This document shows positions 9,817 through 18,172 of a stretch of 64,000 nt of DNA, piece by piece; the first letter of the stretch is position 1, and each line of letters starts with the position of its first letter. The stretch comes from Nostoc sp. JL34 (GTDB lineage: Bacteria > Cyanobacteriota > Cyanobacteriia > Cyanobacteriales > Nostocaceae). The notes below the pieces were generated by a model that saw only the letters and a program-made list of their open reading frames with translations, was not told where the DNA came from and did no database searches. The DNA lies in NCBI RefSeq assembly GCF_017114945.1, contig NZ_JABXKQ010000047.1, positions 1-64,000 of the forward strand. The letters run 5' to 3'. A program made the position numbers and the translations under genes.

Positions 9817-11637
9817 ATGAGAAAAGAAACAGAAACTGGTGTTCAGCCTAGAGCAACGACTCAGCAAAAAATTGTCTATTTCTCTCATCAGTTAGACACT
9901 TGGCGGAGTTTGGCAATTACTAAATGCAGTAAGAACAGTTTCAGCTTTCGGTATGGCTTGTTAATTCTGCCTGTGGTCTGGATTTTAACTGCAAATGGAC
10001 TGAGAGCCACAGCTAATATTTTTATACCTGACTCGATTCAAAATAGCAGTCAATCAGAGTTACAAATAGTACAGGAAACACAACCTCCTCCGGCAACTAA
10101 CCCGAACCCACAACCAAAAACACCACAACGCATTCGGGTTCGCAGAATCCAGGTTGTAGATAGCACAGTTTTTAATGAAAATGACTTTAATCCAGTAGTG
10201 AAACCGTTTGAAGAACGGGACTTAACTTTAGAAGAAATCAGACAAGCCGCAGACGCTATTACCCAACTTTACCTAAATAAAGGCTATATAAATTCCAGAG
10301 CGATTCCAGACACTCAACAATCTAGTATCGCTGATGGTGTTGTGGTAATTCGGGTGTTGGAAGGGCGTTTGACAGAGATTAACATCGAAGGAACGCGGCG
10401 ATTAAACCCATCTTATATTCGTAGTCGCATCCAACTAGGTGCTGGTATTCCTCTGAATACTGGTAAGCTCGAAGAACAACTGAAATTGTTGCGACTCGAT
10501 CCCTTATTTACTAATGTGGAAGCACGTCTGCGTCCAACGGGTAAAGTTGGTCAAAGTGTTCTCATTGTCAGAGTTGAAGAGGCAAACCCTTTAACTGGTA
10601 GCTTGGGTGTAGATAATTATTCCCCTCCCAGTATTGGTGCGGAAAGATTGGGTGTTGAATTGCGATCGCGCAATTTAACCGGCATGGGAGATGAGTTAGC
10701 AGGCTCCTATTACCATACACTCTCTGGTGGTTCCGATGCCTTTGATTTTAGCTATCAGGTTCCCGTGAACGCCATGAATGGCAAAGTGCAGATTAGAGCG
10801 GCATTTAATCGCAACGAAATTACCGAGCCACCCTTTGATGCGTTTGGCATTCGGGCTAACCAGGATCTTTATGAAATCAATTATCGTCAACCATTGATGC
10901 GATCGCCCAAAGAAGAATTTGCTCTATCCTTGGGATTTACCTATCAAGATGGTCAAACCTTCCTCTTTGATAACCTTGCAACTCCCTTTGGCATTGGGCC
11001 TGATGCTAATGGCGTTAGCCGCACCAGTGTAATTAAATTTGGTCAAGATTATATCAGGCGCGAACCTCAAGGAGCCTGGTTTTTGCGATCGCAATTTAAT
11101 TTTGGCATTGATATATTAGATGCAACTATCAACAATGACCCCATACCCGATGGTCGCTTTTTCAGTTGGCTAGGTCAAGTCCAGCGTGTACAGCAACTCA
11201 GTAACGATCATTTATTGCTCATCCAAGCAGACTTACAGCTTACACCAGATAGCCTTTTACCTTCCCAGCAATTCGTGATTGGCGGTGGACAGTCTGTAAG
11301 GGGATATCGCCAAAATATCCGCTCTGGGGATAATGGATTTCGGGTAGCGATCGAAGATCGGTTCACAGTGCAGCGTAATGAATCTGGAATATCTACAATT
11401 CAACTTGCGCCATTTCTGGACATGGGAGCCGTCTGGAATCAGTCTAATAATCCCAATCAGCTACCCGATCAAACTTTTTTGGTGGGTGCAGGCTTAGGAC
11501 TCTTGTGGAATCAGGCAATGGGAATTGATAATCTTTTTTTGCGGCTCGATTATGGATTTCCATTTATCGATCTGAGCGATCGCGGTAATAACGCCCAGGA
11601 TGATGGCTTTTACTTTAGCCTTCGCTATCAACCCTAG
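9817..11637 (+). CDS. TpsB-type outer membrane transporter (ShlB/FhaC)
   Basis: The 606-residue protein is a two-partner-secretion pore of the Omp85/FhaC superfamily, which exports a cognate TpsA protein across the outer membrane. Order: a cytoplasmic-looking N-terminal extension, a hydrophobic segment at about residues 50-66 that can act as signal peptide, a proline-rich linker, POTRA domains at about 105-250 (RIQVVDSTVFN, then GYINSRAIP), and a 16-strand barrel. The diagnostic loop-6 motif is VRGYRQN with Arg495. The C-terminus FYFSLRYQP ends in an aromatic-rich strand. It is divergently transcribed from the GT2-TpsA-CHAT gene, which is its likely substrate. The long pre-signal extension is unusual, and the true start could lie further inside. 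Confidence 0.92.
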   Translation: MRKETETGVQPRATTQQKIVYFSHQLDTWRSLAITKCSKNSFSFRYGLLILPVVWILTANGLRATANIFIPDSIQNSSQSELQIVQETQPPPATNPNPQPKTPQRIRVRRIQVVDSTVFNENDFNPVVKPFEERDLTLEEIRQAADAITQLYLNKGYINSRAIPDTQQSSIADGVVVIRVLEGRLTEINIEGTRRLNPSYIRSRIQLGAGIPLNTGKLEEQLKLLRLDPLFTNVEARLRPTGKVGQSVLIVRVEEANPLTGSLGVDNYSPPSIGAERLGVELRSRNLTGMGDELAGSYYHTLSGGSDAFDFSYQVPVNAMNGKVQIRAAFNRNEITEPPFDAFGIRANQDLYEINYRQPLMRSPKEEFALSLGFTYQDGQTFLFDNLATPFGIGPDANGVSRTSVIKFGQDYIRREPQGAWFLRSQFNFGIDILDATINNDPIPDGRFFSWLGQVQRVQQLSNDHLLLIQADLQLTPDSLLPSQQFVIGGGQSVRGYRQNIRSGDNGFRVAIEDRFTVQRNESGISTIQLAPFLDMGAVWNQSNNPNQLPDQTFLVGAGLGLLWNQAMGIDNLFLRLDYGFPFIDLSDRGNNAQDDGFYFSLRYQP

Positions 11638-11644
11638 TCAAGTC

Positions 11645-11675
11645 GCTTCTCTACGAGACGCTGCGCGAACGCTCC
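11645..11675. repeat. Short interspersed repeat (CTACGAGACGCTGCGCGAACG)
   Basis: The core at 11651-11671 matches the segment 29726-29746 inside the transposase remnant in 19 of 21 positions, and is related to the sequence at 16327-16352. This family is common in Nostoc genomes. Confidence 0.7.
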
Positions 11676-11802
11676 AATTAAAAATTATTAATTAAAAATT
11701 GCAATCAGTGGGGGCTTGTACCCCAAATTAATTAAAAAAGGTCAAGACTACTGAGTGCTGTTGGTGGATAGCTAGGGTTTAGTCCGTACTGAGATAAAAG
11801 AT

Positions 11803-11860
11803 CCTCTCCGAGTCGGAGAGGGACGGGTTTTGCGTAGTAAAACCAGGGAGAGGTCTTTTG
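11803..11860. repeat. Palindromic GGAGAGG repeat
   Basis: CCTCTCC GAGTC GGAGAGG (11803-11821) is followed by GGTTTTGCGTAGTAAAACC, a second hairpin, and by GGGAGAGG. It is related in sequence to the insertion within the asparagine-synthetase-like gene (17988-18077). Confidence 0.65.
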
Positions 11861-11947
11861 ATTGGGTATATTAGTTCGTCAAATTCACGTTAGTTTAGAA
11901 TATGACCCCTAATTTGAGGCGCATTGGATCAGGTTGAGTTTAATCAG

Positions 11948-12012
11948 CAAAATGGCATTTGACTTACTCATTTTGGTGTTTTCCGCAAACAAAATGGCAT
12001 TTGACTTACTCA
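11948..12012. repeat. Two 23-bp direct repeats, 42-bp period
   Basis: The sequence CAAAATGGCATTTGACTTAC plus TCA occurs at 11948-11970 and again, identical, at 11990-12012. The spacer starts TTTTGGTG. Two copies are too few for a CRISPR array. They could be a binding site pair or a small duplication. Confidence 0.75.
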
Positions 12013-12192
12013 AAATACCATTTTGCTTTCTTATTTCAGTGTTTTCCACAGTTAATTACCTTTCCCCCTGCGTTAACCTAATCTTTTAGTAAAATATTCA
12101 CTTCTTCTGGAATTTGACTTTTCTGGTGTGTATTTACACACAGATAAAATTTAAGTTTATAAATTTAACAAAGAATCACAGAGAGCAAACTT

Positions 12193-12447
12193 ATGACAGA
12201 ACCTAACTCCCAAGACAAAAACAGCTTTCTTTACCCACGTAGTCGGTATTATGGTAAATTCCAACCAGAGAACTTAGTGTTTAATGCCAACCTCCAAGAA
12301 TTTTCCCAAAGAATTAGTTACATCACTTGCCTAGAAACAGGGGGAAAACTGTCTCAAGAAGAAGCTTACGAACAAATTAAAGCACTTTGGAAACAGTTAA
12401 AACATAGCAAAAAGCAACTAACTATTGGTGGAAATAAAGAAATTTAA
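12193..12447 (+). CDS. Conserved cyanobacterial small protein (DUF7219-like)
   Basis: This 84-residue soluble protein starts with a polar tail, then has the motif FLYPRSRYYG and a helical body (ENLVFNANLQEFSQRISYI, then SQEEAYEQIKALWKQLKHSK). It resembles small proteins conserved in filamentous cyanobacteria that I associate with DUF7219, but the number is from memory and should be verified. Function is unknown. It stands alone between two repeat-rich regions. Confidence 0.7.
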   Translation: MTEPNSQDKNSFLYPRSRYYGKFQPENLVFNANLQEFSQRISYITCLETGGKLSQEEAYEQIKALWKQLKHSKKQLTIGGNKEI

Positions 12448-12454
12448 ATTAATG

Positions 12455-12487
12455 GGGCATTGGGCATTGGGCATTGGGCATTGGGCA
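12455..12487. repeat. Heptad STRR, GGGCATT
   Basis: The unit GGGCATT is repeated about 4.7 times without error. Short tandemly repeated repetitive sequences with 7-bp units are typical of heterocystous cyanobacteria. Confidence 0.9.
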
Positions 12488-12564
12488 AAACAGTTCCTCT
12501 TTTCCGAGTTCCGTTAGCAGATAGCTAGGGTTTAGCCCGTCCTGAGTAAATAAGTGAGATTCCC

Positions 12565-12600
12565 TACTCAATACTCAATACTCAATACTCAATACTCAGC
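12565..12600. repeat. Heptad STRR, ACTCAAT
   Basis: The 7-bp unit ACTCAAT is repeated about five times, the last copy being degenerate (ACTCAGC). It lies between the small gene at 12193 and the VOC gene. Confidence 0.85.
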
Positions 12601-12657
12601 ACTCTTAAAGGGCATTGTTGTTCTTCTCCCGCTCCCTTACTTCCCTTTTTACACCAG

Positions 12658-13689
12658 TTAATTACCTTCTAGTAAAGTCCAGAAGTAGCCATCTGGTGCA
12701 ATAAAGGAGAAACTTGTCTCGCCAAATTCATTACTAATAATATCTGTAACTTTTTGGGCAGTACTTGCTTTGATGCGATCGCAATACTCCTGTATTCCCT
12801 TAACTCTATAGGTATATAAAGACATACCTAAGCTACCTGGTTGGGCTGCATCAAAGCGCGATTCTAAATTAATAGATTCTGGGAATCGAATAATGTAAAG
12901 TCTACCACTGCGCGTAGCCATCAGGTCAGACTTAGAAGAACGGGGATCGTCAAAGGTAGTGACAATAAACTTTTCACCAGGGTTAAGGTCAAAAATATCT
13001 TTACCTGCTGGCGAAGATTCATAGCTAGTTTCGACATCATCCCGCACACGCAGCAAACCCAAAACTTCTTCATAAAACTTCAGGGTTTCTTTGCTGTCAT
13101 CCTGAACGATAATCCCCATGTGCGTAAACTGACTAGCCTTGAGAGCGGCATTATGGTTAACTTGTCCGTAATGCGGTAGCGTATAGCCAAACCGTTGAAA
13201 TAGAACCTGGCGAGCTAAGGGTTGCAGTAACAGCATTTCTCGCACACCAACTGCTGGCTCAATAAAAGGACGGCTTTTCCTATCTTTGTTGTAGATGACT
13301 TCCCAATAAGGGTTAGAGTACCTAATAGGCAAACCTGCGGCCTTTGCATTCTCTATATGATTTAAGATACCTAAGATATCCGCAGTTAAGCTTGTCGCCC
13401 AGCGATTTCCCTTAATTTTCATCGATGCTGTTCCCAAACCTTCATGGGTGGGGTTTTGCCAAACCATCAGCCGAATCAAACCATGATCTGCATTTTGGTG
13501 ATAGAGGCGGATTGAGCGTAAAGACGAATTCACCCCATATAGTTGATTAGCTGAATCTGCGGTTAATTCACCCACTTCACCAATGTGATAGCCAAATTGT
13601 TCCCAATACTGAATTGCAGAAATTGGCTCTGGGATACCGATACACACTTCATAGATTCCTTCAATTGCCGTTTGTTGTTCGAGAGTCAT
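12658..13689 (-). CDS. VOC (glyoxalase-fold) family protein
   Basis: The 343-residue protein appears to contain two vicinal-oxygen-chelate modules. The first spans about residues 10-130 (YEVCIGIPEPISAIQYW). The second spans about 185-343, where FTHMGIIVQDDSKETLKFYEEVLGL is a classic VOC beta-alpha-beta entry, followed by TTFDDPRSS and, at the C-terminus, SFIAPDGYFWTLLE. VOC proteins include dioxygenases, isomerases and glyoxalases, and the substrate cannot be deduced. Possible metal ligands are the His in THMGI and the Glu in the last strand. It is the last gene of a five-gene minus-strand series, 49 bp after the TOPRIM-like gene. Confidence 0.8.
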   Translation of the reverse strand: MTLEQQTAIEGIYEVCIGIPEPISAIQYWEQFGYHIGEVGELTADSANQLYGVNSSLRSIRLYHQNADHGLIRLMVWQNPTHEGLGTASMKIKGNRWATSLTADILGILNHIENAKAAGLPIRYSNPYWEVIYNKDRKSRPFIEPAVGVREMLLLQPLARQVLFQRFGYTLPHYGQVNHNAALKASQFTHMGIIVQDDSKETLKFYEEVLGLLRVRDDVETSYESSPAGKDIFDLNPGEKFIVTTFDDPRSSKSDLMATRSGRLYIIRFPESINLESRFDAAQPGSLGMSLYTYRVKGIQEYCDRIKASTAQKVTDIISNEFGETSFSFIAPDGYFWTLLEGN

Positions 13690-13738
13690 ACAAATTTTGG
13701 ATTTTAGATTGGGTCAAAATAAATCAAAAATACAGAAG

Positions 13739-15004
13739 CTAACCAAAACTTTGAACAGTATATATATCATTTCCCGTATCGCCTACAAAAAGCAAGCTAC
13801 TGTCGTCACTATCTAAATTTCGACTGCCAGCAATACCCTTTTGCAGAACTTTAATTATTCTTTGGGGAGTAAAAGATTCTATTTCTACAAAGTTTCCAGA
13901 TTCTAACCATGTTAATTCTTCAGCAGATAAAGTTTGACGAACTTCTTCAGGCAATTGTTTAGCTGCTTGCGCTGACTCTGGAGAGGATTGAATAAACATT
14001 CCGCGCTTAGTAGCGATAATTTGACGTGGCGTTAGTCCGATATCAATAATCACAATCTCGCTATCGAGAAACCAACTAGCATTGGTTTTAAGACGATGAA
14101 CTAAACCAATTCCTCGTGGATTGCAATCATGCACTGCATAGACTTTCAAATCGGGATTGCGGCGCAGCATTTGCATTGTGGTGTCAAAAATGCTTTGAGG
14201 ATATCCAGTAATGCTGAGAATTGCACAGTTATTTTCAAAGTGAAAATTATTAGCTATTAATAGTTGAGCAATACTAGCACTATCACAAACGACTAATCTA
14301 TCAAAACTATAAGCAGTCACATCAGGATTAACTGTGGCTGGTGTATTTTCCTGGTTTGGAGCAGGAAGAATTTTGAGAATTGAACCATTGATTTGCTGCC
14401 AACGTTCTAGCCAATCTTTAACCTGAGATTGTGAAACTAAAAAGTCTTGTGTTAATAATTGAATTCGCCCTAGCTGTCGAGTTCCTAAATATATGGGCAG
14501 CATTCCCATAATAACAATAATGGCAAAGAGGTTGAATGACTTTGAGATAAGACTTAGTGGAATTCCTATGGAAAGGATTATTCCTCCTATGATTTGTAAA
14601 TTCCTCGCATTCTGTTTGCGACTTACAAGATTGAGGTTAGTTGATTTGCTACTTTGATAAAAGAAATTAATATACGCAAGATTTACTATTAGTGGCCCAA
14701 TAATAAAAGCGAGTGTAAATAAATTAAAAAACACATAGAAAAATAACCAGCCAAATCGTGAAATAGACTTTGAGCTTTTTCTGAAACGATTATCTAGAAA
14801 ATAAAGCAGTTGTTTGGGTGTAAAAAATAAGGTGTTATTTGCAGAAATGTCAGCGATCGCCTTTGCAAAAAAAGGATCAGTAATCTGAATATTACTCATA
14901 CTAGTCGGTTCAAAGGCAAAGGGATGATTGCATTTTATACACCGACCTTGATTAGCTGTCCGGTCTTTTAGTTTATTGTCAGTTCCGCAGTTAATACACT
15001 TCAT
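13739..15004 (-). CDS. Zinc-ribbon/membrane protein with TopoVI-A-like TOPRIM domain
   Basis: This 421-residue protein has no name known to me. Residues 1-30 form a zinc ribbon with Cys3, Cys6, Cys22 and Cys25. Three or four hydrophobic segments follow at about residues 82-190. The soluble C-terminal part (about 230-320) resembles the TOPRIM fold of Spo11/topoisomerase VI A: a strand LVVCD with Asp241 in place of the usual Glu, then LSITGYP, and YAVHDCNPRG with Asp293 and Asn295 in the DxD position. The remaining 100 residues (QIIATKRGMFI, LSAEELTWLESG) resemble the region that follows the TOPRIM in that family. The gene starts 15 bp after the decarboxylase-like gene. The TOPRIM call is an inference from motif order and is not verified. 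Confidence 0.6.
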   Translation of the reverse strand: MKCINCGTDNKLKDRTANQGRCIKCNHPFAFEPTSMSNIQITDPFFAKAIADISANNTLFFTPKQLLYFLDNRFRKSSKSISRFGWLFFYVFFNLFTLAFIIGPLIVNLAYINFFYQSSKSTNLNLVSRKQNARNLQIIGGIILSIGIPLSLISKSFNLFAIIVIMGMLPIYLGTRQLGRIQLLTQDFLVSQSQVKDWLERWQQINGSILKILPAPNQENTPATVNPDVTAYSFDRLVVCDSASIAQLLIANNFHFENNCAILSITGYPQSIFDTTMQMLRRNPDLKVYAVHDCNPRGIGLVHRLKTNASWFLDSEIVIIDIGLTPRQIIATKRGMFIQSSPESAQAAKQLPEEVRQTLSAEELTWLESGNFVEIESFTPQRIIKVLQKGIAGSRNLDSDDSSLLFVGDTGNDIYTVQSFG

Positions 15005-15019
15005 AATGGTTGTTTGATG

Positions 15020-16255
15020 TTAATTATCTAGCACCTGATTTGTTAATAAAACACTGTAGTCTTCCCGCCGACGAATCAAGCGATGTGTGCCATTTTCTAG
15101 CAAGACTTCCGCCGGTTTGGGGCGGTGTAAAAAGTGAGACGACATGGCATAACCATAAGCACCGACATCTAGAATGGCAACGATATCACCAATTTCTAAA
15201 ACTGGTAGTTGGCAATTTTTCCCCAGATAATCTCGTGAATAGGTGGTGTTACCACAAATATCAGTTGTGAATAGGGAGTAGGGAATTGAGGATTTGTCTG
15301 CTTGCTTCCAAGTGACAATTTCTCGGTAGCCACCGTGTACTGATGGTACTGAAAGATTAGCAACGCTGGTATCAACTCCAACAAGCTGTTTTTCTCCTTG
15401 CCATTTCACAGAAACAACTTGAGCAAGCAAGGTGGCACATCCAGCGATCGCACTTCGTCCCGGTTCAATCACCAAATCAATTTTCTGTCCTAAACTAGTA
15501 ATTCTCTCAGTTAACTCAGCCCCAAATATTTCCCAGTCAAAGGCTGTTTTGTTGTGATGATATGGGTAGCCAAAGCCACCACCAAAATCTAAATATTCCC
15601 AATCAGGTAACTGTTGTGCTATGGCGATGACTGTATCAATCACTTGGGTGAAAGCGGCTGTGGCATTAGTTCCCGTCCCTCGATAGAAGTGTAAACCACT
15701 CAGCTTTAGTCCCACCTCATTAGTTAAAGCGATCGCATCAGCAAATTCCTCTGGACGCACACCAATGCGACTATCTCCGGTAATTTCCGGCAAATTGAGG
15801 CGTAAACCCAACCGAATAGATTTCTCTCTGCGTCTGGGCAAAACTTCGCAGCACAACTGCAACTGAGCAAGGCTATCAAAATTGAGAGTTGTGACTCCCC
15901 AATTCAGGACTTGTAGCATCTCAGTCCGATTCAAATTACTGCCGCTATAAACAACCTCACTAGGATCAAAACCAGCTTGCAATCCCAGATAAATATCTCC
16001 TGGGGTATTGGCGTGAAGTCCCCACCCAAATGAGCGAAAAATTTTTAACAGCGCAATGTTGCCATTAGTAACGCTAGCAAAGCGAAATTGTGTGCGGGGA
16101 TAGCTGACTGCTTTAGTAATCCGCTTAATAGTTTCGCCCAAGCGATCGCCATTATATACATAAAGCGGAGAACCGTAGTTATTCAGTAACTCCTGAGCAA
16201 GTTCCCTGGAGAATGGGGGATTAAGACGATTTTGAGTTAAATTATTTGATACCAT
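15020..16255 (-). CDS. Fold-III PLP decarboxylase homologue lacking the PLP lysine
   Basis: The 411-residue protein is homologous to diaminopimelate/ornithine decarboxylases (alanine-racemase fold). Seen are the glycine-rich phosphate-binding GGGFG, EPGRSAI, the substrate His (GLHFYRG), the catalytic-cysteine region (TTDICGNTTYS) and DVGAYGYAMSS. The segment that normally reads Y-A-V-K-A-N is here F59-A-S-V62-T-N, so the Schiff-base lysine is replaced by valine. The codons are clear and the frame is intact, so this is not a reading error I can see. The protein may bind PLP without catalysis, use another mechanism, or serve as a partner subunit. It is downstream of an asparagine-synthetase-like gene and 15 bp upstream of the TOPRIM-like gene. 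It should not be called lysA. Confidence 0.8.
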   Translation of the reverse strand: MVSNNLTQNRLNPPFSRELAQELLNNYGSPLYVYNGDRLGETIKRITKAVSYPRTQFRFASVTNGNIALLKIFRSFGWGLHANTPGDIYLGLQAGFDPSEVVYSGSNLNRTEMLQVLNWGVTTLNFDSLAQLQLCCEVLPRRREKSIRLGLRLNLPEITGDSRIGVRPEEFADAIALTNEVGLKLSGLHFYRGTGTNATAAFTQVIDTVIAIAQQLPDWEYLDFGGGFGYPYHHNKTAFDWEIFGAELTERITSLGQKIDLVIEPGRSAIAGCATLLAQVVSVKWQGEKQLVGVDTSVANLSVPSVHGGYREIVTWKQADKSSIPYSLFTTDICGNTTYSRDYLGKNCQLPVLEIGDIVAILDVGAYGYAMSSHFLHRPKPAEVLLENGTHRLIRRREDYSVLLTNQVLDN

Positions 16256-16284
16256 TTACCAAAAATACTGATACAGTAAATTAC

Positions 16285-16355
16285 GTTAGCGTAGTGGTAG
16301 CGAGTCCGCGTACTCTTTCAGAGAAGCAAGCTACGCTTTTAGCGTCTCGTAGAGA
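16285..16355. repeat. Interspersed repeat in a gene gap
   Basis: The 106-bp gap between two cluster genes holds a palindrome-rich element. Segments such as AAGCTACGCTTTTAGCGTCTC and CGTAGAGAGCGTC are related to the CTACGAGACGCT repeat at 11645. It may separate transcription of the two genes. Confidence 0.55.
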
Positions 16356-16361
16356 GCGTCA

Positions 16362-18167
16362 TTATGAATTACGAATTATTTTGTAATTTCTCCATAGCCA
16401 ACGATGTAACCAAAACGGATGATCCCAGGACTGTTTACTTAGTTCTTCATTTAAAACATGCGATCGCCAAAGTTGCCACATAATCAGTAACCAGAGTGTT
16501 TCACCAATCCGACGCCCTTGAATAGCTGCTCCCAGTTTGCCTTCAACGATTTGGGCCGCAATGTGAGGATAAAAGTGATTGTTGGTGCGAAGTATTTCTG
16601 GATTAAGCCAGATGCCTATCTGATGCCAAAAATCATTTAAACACCAAGAAGTTAAAGGAACCCCCATCCCCCGCTTTTGTCGCCAAACAATTTCGGACGG
16701 GAGCCAATTTTCTACAGCCCGTTTGAGGATATATTTTTCACAAGCTCCCTGTAAGCAGAGTTCTCCAGATAGACGGAATGTCCATTCTGCTAAAGGTAAG
16801 TCGCAAAAAGGCGATCGCACCCACAAACCATGAGCAAACCCCAATGCAGTTGCACGGGGATGGATATTCTGCGCTCCTTTGAGCATCAAACTGGCACGGC
16901 GGAGGCGATGCAACAAAGATGGACACTCATTGCGATCGAGAGCCGCCAACAGCCAATCTTCAGGATGCAAATTTTGGATCTGTGCATAGATATCTGGCTG
17001 ATAAACTTGAGATTCGTATCCCCCAAGACGGTGAAAAGTGCGGAGATATTGCTGAATAAAAGTTTCCTGTCCGGTGGGATTTTCTCCCTGATAAACACCT
17101 GCGGCAATTAAAGGTTTGTTTGTCCAACCGGCAAACAATTGATCTCCACCTTCGCCGTTAAAAATTACCTGGGTTTCCTGACTCGCCCTTTGAGATAGGA
17201 GATACAACGGCACACACACCCCATCTCCAAAGGGCAAATCCAATGCTTGCACAGTAGGAATTAGGGCATTCTTGATTGAACTTGGGGTTACTGCAACTTT
17301 AACAAGCGGAATTTTAAGAAACTGGGCAACTTGTTCAGCATAAGGATATTCTGGAATCCCTACGTCACCAAAATCTAGAGTGTAGGCGCGGACTTTCACC
17401 CCTGCTTGCACCAGCAACGCCGCTACTACTGAAGAATCGAGTCCGCCAGAGAGAAACACCCCAACAGGCTCATCCTTTAAATCGGTAATCTGTCGCTCAA
17501 TGGAGTCTTTCAGGAGAGTTCGCAATTCGGTAATTGCTGTAGCTTCATCTGTTAACTGTTCTGGCGCTTCCCGCCACGAGTGAATATTTTTAGATTCAGG
17601 TGTTTGCAGAATCCCTGATTGACAATCACTCTGCCAAACTAATTCAGTCCCCGCTGGAACTGCAAACACTTGATTAATAGGGGTTAAGGGTGTTGGAACG
17701 TAGGAAAAACAGCTATAGCCGTATAAGCCAGAAATGCTAACTTCTGACTGTTGCAAAATCGGTAAGAGTAGTTGCAGTTGGGATGCAAACCAGATCACTT
17801 GTCCTTGCTGAGTCCAATACAAAGGCAGCTTTCCGAAAGGTTCTCTTCCCAAAATTAGGCAGTTGTTTTCCTCGATCTTTACCCAAGCATCGGGTGAAGC
17901 GAATAATCCTGATGCGGAGATAGCAGCAATTTGATTTTGTTGCAGTGGGGAATTTCCATCAAGTCCTATATAAACAACATTCCAGATTTTCAGACCTAAC
18001 CCCCTAACCCCCTTCCCTGCAAGGGAAGGGGGAAAATTCAAAGCCTCTCCCCTACAAGGGGAGAGGTTTGGAGAGAGGTTTTCCACGACATTAGTTAACA
18101 GCGCTTCCAACTCGTGTTGAGCGCCGTAACCCCAATAGCCAAGAAAGTGATGCGGGATGTTGCCCAT
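16362..18167 (-). CDS. Asparagine synthetase-like protein without N-terminal Cys
   Basis: The 601-residue protein has the two-domain plan of AsnB-type enzymes. The N-terminal part (to about 205) looks like a class II glutaminase domain but starts MGNIPHHFLGYWGYG, so the nucleophilic Cys2 is missing. The C-terminal synthetase domain has the ATP-binding PP-loop SGGLDSS with Asp244, then FNGEGGDQLFAGW and the RSPFCDLPL segment. A glutamine-independent amide-forming or beta-lactam-synthetase-like reaction is possible. Residues 31-60 are encoded by an inserted genomic repeat (17988-18077). It is 5 bp downstream of the gene at 18173 and upstream of the lysine-less PLP-fold gene. The substrate is unknown. 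Confidence 0.85.
   Translation of the reverse strand: MGNIPHHFLGYWGYGAQHELEALLTNVVENLSPNLSPCRGEALNFPPSLAGKGVRGLGLKIWNVVYIGLDGNSPLQQNQIAAISASGLFASPDAWVKIEENNCLILGREPFGKLPLYWTQQGQVIWFASQLQLLLPILQQSEVSISGLYGYSCFSYVPTPLTPINQVFAVPAGTELVWQSDCQSGILQTPESKNIHSWREAPEQLTDEATAITELRTLLKDSIERQITDLKDEPVGVFLSGGLDSSVVAALLVQAGVKVRAYTLDFGDVGIPEYPYAEQVAQFLKIPLVKVAVTPSSIKNALIPTVQALDLPFGDGVCVPLYLLSQRASQETQVIFNGEGGDQLFAGWTNKPLIAAGVYQGENPTGQETFIQQYLRTFHRLGGYESQVYQPDIYAQIQNLHPEDWLLAALDRNECPSLLHRLRRASLMLKGAQNIHPRATALGFAHGLWVRSPFCDLPLAEWTFRLSGELCLQGACEKYILKRAVENWLPSEIVWRQKRGMGVPLTSWCLNDFWHQIGIWLNPEILRTNNHFYPHIAAQIVEGKLGAAIQGRRIGETLWLLIMWQLWRSHVLNEELSKQSWDHPFWLHRWLWRNYKIIRNS
17988..18077. repeat. Dispersed repeat inserted in frame in a coding gene
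   Basis: The 90-bp segment contains CCTAACCCCC, a palindrome CCCCCTTCCCTGCAAGGGAA and a second one CTCTCCCCTACAAGGGGAGAG. This is the dispersed palindromic repeat type usually found between Nostoc genes. Here it contributes exactly 30 codons (residues 31-60) with no stop. Confidence 0.8.
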
Positions 18168-18172
18168 CTGGA

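Larger units (their letters stand above)
11638..12192. other. Repeat-rich intergenic region, 555 bp
   Basis: No gene is supported here. From left to right it holds a short interspersed repeat (11645-11675), a palindromic CCTCTCC/GGAGAGG element (11803-11860), and two 23-bp direct repeats (11948-12012). The last 60 bp should contain the promoter of the small gene at 12193. Confidence 0.6.

Noticed and set aside
11948-12012. Possible CRISPR array
   Set aside because: There are only two repeats with a 19-bp spacer and no cas genes nearby. No CRISPR array was seen elsewhere; the short tandem arrays in the window are STRRs with 7-bp units.
15020-16255. Annotation as lysA (diaminopimelate decarboxylase)
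   Set aside because: The PLP lysine is absent, so the normal enzymatic label is not justified.
16362-18167. Annotation as asnB
   Set aside because: The nucleophilic Cys2 is missing and no neighbour is part of asparagine metabolism.
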